From positions 744,001-808,000 of the forward strand of contig NZ_AP022570.1 in NCBI RefSeq assembly GCF_010728325.1: DNA of 64,000 nucleotides, given 5' to 3'. Position numbers and translations under genes: made by a program. The stretch is from Mycolicibacterium poriferae. GTDB lineage: Bacteria; Actinomycetota; Actinomycetes; Mycobacteriales; Mycobacteriaceae. This document shows positions 1-10,501 of this stretch, in pieces. Within the stretch, counting starts at the first letter, position 1; every line of letters starts with the position of its first letter. The notes beneath the pieces were generated by a model, which worked only from the letters and a program-made list of their open reading frames with translations, was not told the origin of the DNA and ran no database searches.

Positions 1-1
1 C

Positions 2-1272
<1,271 letters not shown>

Positions 1273-1351
1273 GACCGATGGGCCTGTGGATGAAAACCGC
1301 TGTGGGGACAGCGATGCGGACACGTCGTAGCGCCGACCTAACCTCGCGACC

Positions 1352-2101
1352 ATGACAGACGACAAGATGCTGGCCCGTATTGCCGCGTTGCTGCGCCAGG
1401 CCGAGGGCACCGACAACCCGCACGAGGCCGAGGCGTTCATGGCCGCAGCCCAGCGGCTGGCCACCGCGACGTCGATCGATCTCGCCGTCGCGCGCTCGCA
1501 CTCGGACAAGCGCACCGCAGCGCAGGCCCCGGTGCAGCGCACCATCACCATCGGTGAGGCCGGCACCCGCGGATTGCGCACTTACGTCCAGCTTTTCGTC
1601 TTGATCGCCGCCGCCAACGACGTCAAGTGCGACATCGCCTCCAACTCCACGTTCGTCTACGCCTACGGCTTCGCCGAGGAGATCGACACCAGCCACACGC
1701 TCTACACGAGCCTCGTGCTGCAGATGGTGCGGGCGTCCAACGACTACATCGCCTCCGGCGCGCACCGGCCGACCCCGACGATCACCGCCCGGATCAACTT
1801 CCAGCTCGCGTTCGGCGCCCGCGTCGGTAAGCGGCTGGCCGATGCGCGGGAACAGGCCCAGCAGGAGGCCACCAAGGGTCCGGCGGCGGCGCCGGGCACC
1901 GCGATCGCCCTGCGCGACAAGGATCTGGAGTTGAAGGACTACTACCGTCAGGCTTCCCGGGCGCGCGGGACGTGGCGCGCGACGAGTGCGACCGCCGGGT
2001 ACTCGTCCGCCGCGCGGCAGGCCGGTGACCGGGCGGGCCGGCGGGCGCGGCTTGGCGGGAGTTCGGAGCTGAGCGGCGCCCGTCCGTCCCTGGAGCGATG
2101 A
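1352..2101 (+). CDS. DUF2786 domain protein (Rv0184-like)
   Basis: 249 residues. The N-terminus (KMLARIAALLRQAEGTDNPHEAEAF and following) is the DUF2786 signature, a helical region of unknown function found in actinobacteria and phages. The C-terminal 40 residues are Arg/Gly/Ala-rich and probably disordered. The gene overlaps the next (TIGR04338) by 4 bp (ATGA), the same pairing seen as Rv0184-Rv0185 in M. tuberculosis, so the two products probably act together. No catalytic motif is visible in this protein; function unknown. Confidence 0.85.
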   Translation: MTDDKMLARIAALLRQAEGTDNPHEAEAFMAAAQRLATATSIDLAVARSHSDKRTAAQAPVQRTITIGEAGTRGLRTYVQLFVLIAAANDVKCDIASNSTFVYAYGFAEEIDTSHTLYTSLVLQMVRASNDYIASGAHRPTPTITARINFQLAFGARVGKRLADAREQAQQEATKGPAAAPGTAIALRDKDLELKDYYRQASRARGTWRATSATAGYSSAARQAGDRAGRRARLGGSSELSGARPSLER

Positions 2102-2652
2102 CGGGAGACGCTCGACGCGGTACGGCCCGCGATGTGCAACGCGCGCGGGTCTATGCCGCCGAGAACTTCGTCCGGACGATGTTCGACCGGGCGGCCGAGC
2201 GCGGCAACCCCGTGGTGGACTTCTTCGGCGCCTCGTTGACGTTGCCCCCGGAGGCGAGGTTCTCGTCGTCGGAGACGGTGCAGCGGTACGTCGACGACGT
2301 GCTGGCCCATCCCGCGGTCCGCGAGAGGTGGCCGGGGGTCTCTCCGCTGCGGGTGCGTGCGCGTCGGGGACACACCGCCGCGCACTACGAGTGCACCGCC
2401 GACGCCGACGGACGCGACGAGGCTCGCGCCGCGGCGATCATCGCGGTGCCGGAGCGCGGTACCTCGTGGGCGCTGCGCGAGCTGGTGGTGCTGCACGAGA
2501 TCGCCCACCACCTCGTTCACCAGGTGAACGAGACAGCCGCCGCGCACGGACACGAGTTCGTCGTCACGTTCTGTGAGCTGGCCGCCGCGGTCATGGGGCC
2601 GGAGGTGGCGCACGTCCTGCGGGTCGTCTACGCCAAGGAGGGCGCACGGTAG
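2098..2652 (+). CDS. TIGR04338 family putative metallohydrolase (Rv0185-like)
   Basis: 184 residues; start ATG overlaps the stop of the DUF2786 gene, indicating translational coupling. The central motif HEIAHHLVHQ supplies an HExxH zinc site, and a later HGHEFV segment could provide the third ligand, as in minimal zincin-like proteins. This matches the TIGR04338 family, named as a putative metallohydrolase that travels with DUF2786 genes. No signal peptide or membrane segment is seen, so it is cytoplasmic. The substrate is unknown. Confidence 0.85.
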   Translation: MTGDARRGTARDVQRARVYAAENFVRTMFDRAAERGNPVVDFFGASLTLPPEARFSSSETVQRYVDDVLAHPAVRERWPGVSPLRVRARRGHTAAHYECTADADGRDEARAAAIIAVPERGTSWALRELVVLHEIAHHLVHQVNETAAAHGHEFVVTFCELAAAVMGPEVAHVLRVVYAKEGAR

Positions 2653-2680
2653 CGGCAGCCGGCGGAGGTACCGTCGGATC

Positions 2681-3346
2681 GTGACTGCCGACACCGACGC
2701 GGCGGCGTTGGACGACCTGTTCACCCGCCTCCTGCACACCGAGGACGACGCGCTGCGTGCGGCCCGCGACACCGCGACCAACGCGGGAATGCCGCCGATC
2801 GAGGTGTCGGCTCAGCACGCCAAGCTGTTGTCGCTGTTGGTGCGGATGGCCGGGGCACGCCGGGTTCTCGAGATCGGCACACTCGCCGGATACAGCACCA
2901 TTGCGCTCGCCCGGGCCGTCGGGGCCGACGGTGCGGTGGTGTCACTCGAATACGATCCCGCCCACGCCGAGTTGGCCCGCGCCAACCTCGACCGAGCCGG
3001 TGTCGCCGACCGGGTGGAGGTCCTGGTCGGCGCCGCGCTGGACACGCTGCCGCAGCTGCAGGGCCGTGGCGAGCTGTTCGACCTGGTGTTCGTCGACGCC
3101 GACAAGGAGAACAACATCGCCTACGTCGAATGGGCGATCACGCTGGGCCGCCCCGGCACCGTGATCGTCGTCGACAACATCGCGCGGCACGGCCGGGTGC
3201 TCGACCCGGCGCCGTCGGACGCGCAGGCGCACGCCGTGCGGGACATGATCGAGATGATGGGCGCGCACCCCCGATTGGACACCGCCGCCATCCAGACCGT
3301 CGGCACCAAGGGTTGGGACGGTTTCGCGGTAGCGCTGGTCGACTAG
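2681..3346 (+). CDS. Class I SAM-dependent O-methyltransferase (Rv0187-like)
   Basis: 221 residues from GTG 2681, chosen because the sequence before it is unlike the family. Shows SAM motif I (VLEIGTLAGYSTIALARA), the acidic ribose-binding strand (VSLEYDP) and the metal-site segment FVDADKENN, typical of the cation-dependent catechol/caffeoyl-CoA O-methyltransferase family. Order matches Rv0187 after Rv0184-Rv0185. The acceptor substrate cannot be deduced. The stop overlaps the convergent IclR stop in a shared CTAG at 3343-3346. Confidence 0.9.
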   Translation: MTADTDAAALDDLFTRLLHTEDDALRAARDTATNAGMPPIEVSAQHAKLLSLLVRMAGARRVLEIGTLAGYSTIALARAVGADGAVVSLEYDPAHAELARANLDRAGVADRVEVLVGAALDTLPQLQGRGELFDLVFVDADKENNIAYVEWAITLGRPGTVIVVDNIARHGRVLDPAPSDAQAHAVRDMIEMMGAHPRLDTAAIQTVGTKGWDGFAVALVD

Positions 3347-4101
3347 CGGGCCGCCGACTCCCAGACCGCAGCGGCCGCCGCGGCGCGCAGCGCCTCGACG
3401 ATCACCTCCTCGCGCAAGGTGAACCGATCCGTTGGCGCGGGCACCGAGACCGCCACGACGTGCCCGCCCGGTAGGCGGCCCGCGATCCCGGCCGCTGAGA
3501 TGCCGGCGGTGTGTTCGTCGCGATCGAAGGCCAGGCCGCCGGCACGGACCGGCGAGATCTGGTCCCGCAGTCTTCGGGCCATGTCAGAGGACTGGCGTGC
3601 CAGCACCGCGTCGAGTTCGGCGTCGTCCAGCGCCGCCAGCGCGGCCTTCCCGTTGGCGGTGCCGAGCAACGGAAACCGTCCGCCGATCGCCGACACCGCC
3701 CGTAGGCGGTGCGTCGACTCGATCTGATCGACGAACCACATCTGGTCCCCCCGAAGCACCGAGACGTCCACCGTCTCACCCGTGGCGTCGGCCACGGCCT
3801 CGATCACCGGGCGCACCGCCGCTGCCAGGTGGGCGCCGTCTGCGCTGGACAGACCCAGCAGCCGATCGCCGAGGCGGTAGCGGCCGGCGCTGTCGACGGC
3901 CGCGAAACCGACGTCCACCAGGCCGACCAGCAGCCTGCGCGCCGTCGACTTCGCCAAACCGAGTTGGGCGCCGATGTCGACCAACCTCAGCTGACCCGGC
4001 GCCGTCGCGATCTCGTCCAACGCCGACGCGGCCCGGCTGAGTACCTGCAGACCGTCGCGGGACTCCGGATCGACCTGCCGATTCTCTTCCGCCGTCGCCA
4101 T
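3343..4101 (-). CDS. IclR family transcriptional regulator
   Basis: 252 residues from the ATG at 4101 (a TTG further upstream at 4137 is possible). The N-terminal part holds the winged helix-turn-helix (LRLVDIGAQLGLAKSTARRLLVGL), and the C-terminal part is the IclR ligand domain (RLRAVSAIGGRFPLLGTANGKAALA). It is divergent from the flavin oxidoreductase and hydrolase genes at 4168-6278, the usual arrangement for a local IclR regulator of a catabolic operon. A strong dyad at 4116-4154 lies between them. The effector is unknown but is likely the pathway substrate. Confidence 0.88.
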   Translation of the reverse strand: MATAEENRQVDPESRDGLQVLSRAASALDEIATAPGQLRLVDIGAQLGLAKSTARRLLVGLVDVGFAAVDSAGRYRLGDRLLGLSSADGAHLAAAVRPVIEAVADATGETVDVSVLRGDQMWFVDQIESTHRLRAVSAIGGRFPLLGTANGKAALAALDDAELDAVLARQSSDMARRLRDQISPVRAGGLAFDRDEHTAGISAAGIAGRLPGGHVVAVSVPAPTDRFTLREEVIVEALRAAAAAAVWESAAR

Positions 4102-4115
4102 GAACCCACTATATT

Positions 4116-4154
4116 GATCCGCTGAACGGACCTTCAAGGTCCATTATCCGGATC
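4116..4154. promoter_or_regulatory. Candidate IclR operator in the divergent intergenic region
   Basis: A two-tier dyad is centred on base 4135. The core GGACCTTCAAGGTCC (4128-4142) has perfect 7-bp arms, and outer arms GATCCG (4116-4121) and CGGATC (4149-4154) share the same centre. It lies between the IclR start (4101, minus) and the oxidase start (4168, plus). Binding by this IclR protein is inferred from position and symmetry only. Confidence 0.55.
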
Positions 4155-4167
4155 GGAGCGCAGCGCT

Positions 4168-5508
4168 GTGAGCGAACTCCCTGCTGGACGCCACTTCTTC
4201 CGCGATGACGTGGGCTACGAAGAGGCCCGAGCAGCCACCGTGTGGAATGCGCGCACGCCGCAGCGCTGTCCGGACGTCGTGGTGCAGGCCACCGAGACCG
4301 CCGACGTGGTCGCCACGGTCCGGTACGCGCAGCGGCACGGCCTGAAGATCGGTGTCCGTTCCGGCGGGCACAGCTGGGCCGGCAACCACGTCCGTGACGG
4401 CGGGGTGCTCCTCGACGTCAGCCGCCTCGACGGCTGTGCGATCGACGCGTCCTCCCGAACCGCTGTGGTCGGCCCGGGCATGGGCGGCAGTGTGCTGGCC
4501 GGACGGCTGGCGGCGCAGGACCTGTTCTTCCCCGCGGGCCATTGCCAAGGCGTCTGCATCGGCGGCTACCTTCTGCAGGGCGGATACGGCTGGAACAGCC
4601 GCGTGCTCGGGCCGGCCTGCGAGAGCGTGCTGGGCCTCGATGTGGTCACCGCCGACGGGCAGTGCCTGCACATCGACCGGGACAACCACGCCGACCTCTA
4701 CTGGGCGGCGCGCGGTGCCGGCCCCGGCTTCTTCGCAGTGGTCACCGCTTTCCACCTCGAGCTCTATCCGCGGCCGCCCGTCTGCGGCAGCAGTCTCTAC
4801 GTCTATCCGATCGAGCTGGCAGACGAGATCTACCCCTGGGCCCGATCGATCAGCGCGGACGTGGACCGTCGAGTGGAATTGCAGATCGTCGCCTCGCGCG
4901 CCGTCCCCGGCGCCGGCCTGGACACGCCGGGCATCGTGATGGCCTCGCCGGTGTTCGCCGACTCCGAAGCCGAAGCGGCCGCGGCGCTCTCGCTGCTGGA
5001 AACCTGCCCGGCGCGGGAGCGGGCACTGGTCGCGGTGCCGTATGCCCCCGCCGATCTCGACACCTGGTACGCGGGCGTGATGAGCAACTACCCGAGCGGA
5101 TACCGCTACGCCACCGACAACATGTGGACCTCGGCGTCGGCGGACGACCTCATGCCGGGGATCGCCCGGATTCTCGAGACCATGCCCCCGCATCCCGCGC
5201 ATTTCCTGTGGCTGAACTGGGGCCCTTCGCCGCAGCGTCAGGACATGGCCTACAGCCTCGAGGACGACATCTATCTGGCGCTCTACGGCGTGTGGCGCGA
5301 CGCCGCCGACGACGGCGAGTACGCCGGCTGGGCCCGCACCAACATGGCGCAGATGGAACACCTGCAGACCGGAGTGCAGCTGGCCGACGAGAACCTCGGC
5401 GAACGGCCCGCGCCGTTCGCGAGCCCCGAGGCGATGGCCAGACTGGACCGGGTGCGAGCGGACTACGACCCCGACGGCCGATTCCACTCGTGGATGGGGC
5501 GGCCCTGA
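4168..5508 (+). CDS. FAD-linked oxidase, berberine-bridge-enzyme type
   Basis: 446 residues from GTG 4168. The PCMH-type FAD domain is clear: VRSGGHSWAGN carries the histidine normally bonded to the FAD 8-alpha carbon, and AGHCQGVCIGG carries a cysteine in the place of the second (6-S-cysteinyl) flavin bond, followed by GGYGWNSR. The C-terminus ends with the berberine-bridge-like VRADYDPDGRF. Such enzymes oxidise alcohols, sugars or phenolic ring systems with O2. No signal peptide. It overlaps the next gene by one base (TGATG), so the product probably feeds or receives from the PhlG-like hydrolase. Confidence 0.85.
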   Translation: MSELPAGRHFFRDDVGYEEARAATVWNARTPQRCPDVVVQATETADVVATVRYAQRHGLKIGVRSGGHSWAGNHVRDGGVLLDVSRLDGCAIDASSRTAVVGPGMGGSVLAGRLAAQDLFFPAGHCQGVCIGGYLLQGGYGWNSRVLGPACESVLGLDVVTADGQCLHIDRDNHADLYWAARGAGPGFFAVVTAFHLELYPRPPVCGSSLYVYPIELADEIYPWARSISADVDRRVELQIVASRAVPGAGLDTPGIVMASPVFADSEAEAAAALSLLETCPARERALVAVPYAPADLDTWYAGVMSNYPSGYRYATDNMWTSASADDLMPGIARILETMPPHPAHFLWLNWGPSPQRQDMAYSLEDDIYLALYGVWRDAADDGEYAGWARTNMAQMEHLQTGVQLADENLGERPAPFASPEAMARLDRVRADYDPDGRFHSWMGRP

Positions 5509-6278
5509 TGGCGCAGGCCTATCTGGGCTACCGCGACGGAGACGCCGACACGGACTACGGCGCGTTCTTCGACCCCGAGATGGCGGCGCTTCCCGACCAC
5601 GTTGTCACAGCTCTGCAGCACGGTCCGCAGGCCGACCAGGTGCTGCTCGAATTCGACCGGGCCGCAATGCTTCTCGACGAGGGCTACCAGCCGACCGAGA
5701 CGGGGTACGGCTGGCTGCGCACGGGGGGCTTCCAGGTGTCGGTGCGCACCGACATGCCCGGGGTGACTCCGCAGATGTGGCAGTGGTGGTTCGGCTGGCA
5801 CGGCAGCCAGACGAGACGCTACAAGCTGTGGCATCCCCGGGCGCACGCGTCGGCGCGCTGGGCCGACGGCGGTGGCGACGGCTCGTACGTCGGCCGCACG
5901 TCGCTGATCGAGGAGTACCTCGGATCGGCCTATGCCAAGGCCGCCATCCGGTTCCTCGAGCCCGCTGAGCTGGGGTTGGCGCCGGCGGCCGACGAGATCG
6001 CCGTCTGCGCACGTCTGGGCTCGTCGCAGGCTCCGGTCGACATCGGATGGTTCGTCCACCACGTGCGCCCGACTCCGGACGGCGCGGAGATGCGCTCACG
6101 CTTCTGGATGGGCGGACCGTGGATCACGGTCCGCGGGGTGGCCGGGACGGCGGACCGCCTGATCCGCCCGATCGCCGCGCGACAGCTGCCGGACCCGCGC
6201 GACCTGATGGTGCATTGCGCACAGGAGATGAACCACCTGGCCGGCTTCCTTCCGGAACTTCACCGACGGTTCAGCTGA
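5508..6278 (+). CDS. DAPG hydrolase (PhlG-like) family protein
   Basis: 256 residues; ATG overlaps the preceding stop. The segment WQWWFGWHGSQTRRYKLWHP and the C-terminal HCAQEMNHL (an HxxxE zinc-site pattern) match the 2,4-diacetylphloroglucinol hydrolase family, zinc enzymes that cleave a C-C bond in acylated phenols. Coupling with a flavin oxidase and control by an IclR dyad suggest a small catabolic unit for an aromatic or polyketide-like compound. The real substrate is not shown by sequence; many homologues are unassigned. Confidence 0.75.
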   Translation: MAQAYLGYRDGDADTDYGAFFDPEMAALPDHVVTALQHGPQADQVLLEFDRAAMLLDEGYQPTETGYGWLRTGGFQVSVRTDMPGVTPQMWQWWFGWHGSQTRRYKLWHPRAHASARWADGGGDGSYVGRTSLIEEYLGSAYAKAAIRFLEPAELGLAPAADEIAVCARLGSSQAPVDIGWFVHHVRPTPDGAEMRSRFWMGGPWITVRGVAGTADRLIRPIAARQLPDPRDLMVHCAQEMNHLAGFLPELHRRFS

Positions 6279-6302
6279 GCCCTGCTGGGCTACCCCTGCG
6301 CC

Positions 6303-6689
6303 GTGTGGACAGTGAGCAGACGGATTGCAGCGCCGGCCGAGGACGTCTGGCGCCTCCTCGTCGATCCCGAGGTGTGGCCGCGCTGGGGCCCCACGGTGGT
6401 GGCCGCCGAGATCGACGGCGGCTTCCTGCGTCACGGGGCCACCGGGCGGGTGTGGACGCCGGTGGGTGTCCCGCTGCCGTTCACGATCACCGACTTCGAA
6501 CCGGGCAGACACTGGTCGTGGCGAGTCGCCGGGGTTCCGGCCACCGGGCACAGCGTGGAACCGGACGGCGCGGGTTGCCGGGCGTGGATGAGCGCGCCGC
6601 TGTGGGCCCCGGCCTACCTGCCCGTCCTGCAGATCGCGCTGCGGCGAATCGACGAGATGGCGGTTCAAACCGGCGCTGGCGGGCAATAA
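6303..6689 (+). CDS. SRPBCC (START-like) family protein
   Basis: 128 residues from GTG 6303, 24 bp after the hydrolase gene. The opening VSRRIAAPAEDVWRLLVDPEVWPRWGP is the hallmark of polyketide cyclase/START-like SRPBCC folds, small helix-grip proteins that bind hydrophobic ligands. The short gap suggests that it belongs to the same operon. It could bind or tailor the substrate of the neighbouring oxidase/hydrolase pair, but this is inference. Confidence 0.8.
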   Translation: MWTVSRRIAAPAEDVWRLLVDPEVWPRWGPTVVAAEIDGGFLRHGATGRVWTPVGVPLPFTITDFEPGRHWSWRVAGVPATGHSVEPDGAGCRAWMSAPLWAPAYLPVLQIALRRIDEMAVQTGAGGQ

Positions 6690-6725
6690 TCCCGTTACCA
6701 GGTCTCACCGAGCAAGGAGAGCAAA

Positions 6726-7007
6726 GTGATCGGAACCATTCTCGGCGCCATCATCGTCGGCCTGATCGTCGGCGCGCTGGCACGCCTCGTGATGCCGGGT
6801 AAGCAGAACATCGGCGTGATCATGACCATCGTGCTCGGCGCCCTGGGCTCGTTCCTGGGCAGCTGGCTGGTGTACTCGCTGGGCTACTCCAACAGCAACG
6901 GCGGATTCGAGATCATCCCGTTCTTGGTGGGCATCATCGTGGCGGTGCTGCTGATCGCCGCGTATCTGGGCATCACCGGACGCAAGAACGCCAATCCGAA
7001 GGTGTAG
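6726..7007 (+). CDS. GlsB/YeaQ/YmgE family small membrane protein
   Basis: 93 residues; GTG 6726 preceded by an AAGGAG ribosome site at 6714-6719. Three hydrophobic helices (residues about 2-20, 27-47 and 59-79) with the family pattern GTILGAIIVGLIVGALARLVMPG identify the transglycosylase-associated/YeaQ family. These small inner-membrane proteins are often linked to general stress, but their biochemical role is unsettled. Monocistronic by spacing. Confidence 0.88.
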   Translation: MIGTILGAIIVGLIVGALARLVMPGKQNIGVIMTIVLGALGSFLGSWLVYSLGYSNSNGGFEIIPFLVGIIVAVLLIAAYLGITGRKNANPKV

Positions 7008-7030
7008 GAGGTCACCGCGACGTTGACGCG

Positions 7031-7645
7031 TCAGCGCGACGCGGCTGCCATGCGTGCCGCCAGCGCCACGTAGCTGACGGCGAAGGTGCGACGTAGCCAC
7101 GTCACCACCCCGGGTCGACGGGTCACCTCGTCGCGCACCGCCGCCGCGAACACTCCGTAGCAGGCGAACACGACGAGCGTCACCGCCATGAACACCGCAC
7201 TGAGCCGGAGCATCTGGGTCACCGCCGAGCCCTCGTCCGGTGCCACGAACTGCGGAAGAAACGCGAAGAAGAACAGCGTCAACTTCGGGTTGAGCAGGTT
7301 CACCGCCACCGCGGTGCCGACGATGCGCCACGTGCCTGGCGGCGCCGCAGGCTGGTTGACGGGCACGAACTCGGAGTCGTCGCGCCACATCGACCACGCC
7401 AGGTAGAGCAGGAATGCGATGCCGAGATACTTGAGCGTCTGAAACGCGACCGCGCTGCTGTGCAGCACAGCCGCCAGACCGGTGACCGCGGCCAGCATGT
7501 GCGGCACGATGCCCAGCGTGCAGCCGAGCGCGGCGACGGCCGCGGCCCGGCTGCCGTGGGCGAGGCCGGTGGCCACCGTGTACAGCGCCCCCGTACCCGG
7601 TGTGGCGACCACGACCAGCGTGGTGAGCAGGAACGCGACAGTCAT
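7031..7645 (-). CDS. LysE/RhtB family amino-acid exporter
   Basis: 204 residues with about six membrane segments. The opening TVAFLLTTLVVVATPGTGALYTVATGLAHGSRA is the LysE/RhtB signature with the PGTG motif in helix 1. It starts directly after the ilvD stop (no gap), so it is probably co-transcribed with branched-chain amino-acid synthesis. Export of an amino acid or related compound is a reasonable inference; the substrate is not known. Confidence 0.85.
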   Translation of the reverse strand: MTVAFLLTTLVVVATPGTGALYTVATGLAHGSRAAAVAALGCTLGIVPHMLAAVTGLAAVLHSSAVAFQTLKYLGIAFLLYLAWSMWRDDSEFVPVNQPAAPPGTWRIVGTAVAVNLLNPKLTLFFFAFLPQFVAPDEGSAVTQMLRLSAVFMAVTLVVFACYGVFAAAVRDEVTRRPGVVTWLRRTFAVSYVALAARMAAASR

Positions 7646-9355
<1,710 letters not shown>

Positions 9356-9400
9356 TCGTCGATTATGCGCCCGGGTGTTTGGCCCGGACAAACCGCTGGA

Positions 9401-9419
9401 GGTACCCCCTCGGGGTACC
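9401..9419 (+). promoter_or_regulatory. RicR/CsoR-type copper operator
   Basis: GGTACCCCCTCGGGGTACC is a perfect 8-bp inverted repeat with a 3-bp spacer. It contains TACCC-N5-GGGTA (9403-9417), the form known for mycobacterial RicR boxes. It lies 15 bp upstream of the DUF305 gene, whose operon includes ricR itself. A second overlapping pair, GGGTAC-CT-GTACCC, spans 9413-9426. TACCCT at 9422-9427 could be a -10 element placing transcription at or near the ATG (leaderless). Copper-relieved autorepression is predicted. Confidence 0.8.
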
Positions 9420-9434
9420 TGTACCCTGTCCGGT

Positions 9435-10070
9435 ATGCGTTCCCTGACCAGTCGCTTCGTCGCCGGGTTGGCCGCGCTCGGGCTGGCATTGTTGTTGACC
9501 GCGTGTGGCAGCGACACGGCGGACGCCGGGCATTCAAGCCATCCCACCACGGACGAACCGGTCATCACCGGCGAGCCCGCGGGATACAACGCCGCCGATG
9601 TCGCCTTCGCCACGAACATGGTCCCGCACCACAAGCAGGCGGTCGACCTCGCCGCGATGGTTCCCGAGCGCAGTGCCAACAACGAGTTGGGCCGGCTCGC
9701 GAGCGAGATCACCGCCACGCAGGTGCCGGAGATCAACATCCTCAACGTGTTCCTGGTCCAGTGGAACGAGAACCCCGAAATCGGCAGTGGCGAGAACGGC
9801 GGTGAGCATGCCGCGCACGCCGAGCACGCCATGAAAGGCATGGTCGACCAGGCCACGATGACGCGGTTGGAGTCGCTGGAAGGCCCCGAGTTCGACAGGC
9901 TGTGGCTGGAGTCGATGATCAGCCATCACCAGGGCGCGGTGGAGATGGCCAAGGCGGAGGTCGCCGACGGCAAGAACGTCGACGCCATCGCGATGGCCGA
10001 GATGATGATCACCACCCAGGAGGCGGAGATCGCCCAGATGCAGCAGATGCTGGAGGAGATTCGGCCGTGA
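9435..10070 (+). CDS. DUF305 lipoprotein, probably copper-related
   Basis: 211 residues from ATG 9435. Residues 1-24 form a signal peptide ending in LLTAC, a clear lipobox, so it is lipid-anchored outside the membrane. Two DUF305 repeats carry paired histidines and methionines: [15 protein letters not shown] and [14 protein letters not shown], with further His/Met-rich stretches ([31 protein letters not shown]). DUF305 proteins occur in copper and other metal-resistance loci. The copper operator just upstream and ricR downstream support a role in periplasmic copper handling; direct function is not established. Confidence 0.85.
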   Translation: MRSLTSRFVAGLAALGLALLLTACGSDTADAGHSSHPTTDEPVITGEPAGYNAADVAFATNMVPHHKQAVDLAAMVPERSANNELGRLASEITATQVPEINILNVFLVQWNENPEIGSGENGGEHAAHAEHAMKGMVDQATMTRLESLEGPEFDRLWLESMISHHQGAVEMAKAEVADGKNVDAIAMAEMMITTQEAEIAQMQQMLEEIRP

Positions 10071-10140
10071 GCGACCAACAGACCATCAGTGGCGACCAAC
10101 AGACCATGGGTGGCGACCAACAATGAGTGACGACCAACCG
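10067..10140 (+). repeat. Short tandem duplication at the ricR start
   Basis: Four consecutive units beginning GTG(A)GCGACCAAC or GTGACGACCAAC start at 10067, 10089, 10110 and 10127, with a period of about 21 bp in the first copies. The last overlaps the ricR ATG (10123). Translated, the units give SDQQT-like peptides resembling the RicR N-terminus MSDDQP. It fills the gap between the DUF305 and ricR genes and encodes only a 19-codon reading frame, which is probably not a gene. Confidence 0.8.
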
Positions 10141-10461
10141 GTGAACCGCGATCTGGTCACCAGCCAGTCCGATGCCGGAGGGCACGGCTACTCGGCGCAC
10201 AAGGAGAACTACGCCAAGCGGCTGCGCCGCATCGAGGGCCAGGTGCGCGGCATCGCCCGGATGATCGACGAGGACAAGTACTGCATCGACGTCCTCACCC
10301 AGATCAGTGCGGTGAACAGCGCTCTGCAGTCGGTCGCGCTCGGCTTGCTCGATGAGCACCTGGGCCACTGTGTATCCCACGCCGTGGCCAGCGGTGGTTC
10401 CGAGGCCGACGCCAAGCTCGCCGAAGCGTCAGCGGCGATCGCCCGACTGGTGCGTTCCTGA
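10123..10461 (+). CDS. ricR: Copper-sensing repressor, CsoR/RicR family
   Basis: 112 residues. The DUF156 helical core (RLRRIEGQVRGIARMIDEDKYCIDVLTQI) is complete and the Cu(I) ligands occur with CsoR spacing: Cys54, His79 and Cys83 (25 and 4 residues apart). The flexible N-terminal 25 residues are longer than in CsoR. Position after ilvD matches Rv0190 (RicR), which represses copper-protection genes and itself until Cu(I) binds. The operator at 9401-9419 fronts this operon. A hairpin follows the stop. Confidence 0.92.
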   Translation: MSDDQPVNRDLVTSQSDAGGHGYSAHKENYAKRLRRIEGQVRGIARMIDEDKYCIDVLTQISAVNSALQSVALGLLDEHLGHCVSHAVASGGSEADAKLAEASAAIARLVRS

Positions 10462-10463
10462 AT

Positions 10464-10491
10464 CGCGAGGCTGGCGAAAGCCGGCACCGCG
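10464..10491. terminator. Hairpin between convergent ricR and DUF222 genes
   Basis: CGCG and GCTGGC pair with GCCGGC and CGCG around a GAAA tetraloop, with one G-U pair and a 2x2 internal loop. It lies between two convergent stops (10461 and 10502). No T-run follows, as is common in mycobacteria, so it is only a probable bidirectional terminator. Confidence 0.5.
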
Positions 10492-10501
10492 ACGAGGAAA
10501 C

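Noticed and set aside
10067-10126. 19-codon gene between DUF305 and ricR
   Set aside because: It consists only of decayed copies of the ricR start and is unlikely to be a functional peptide.
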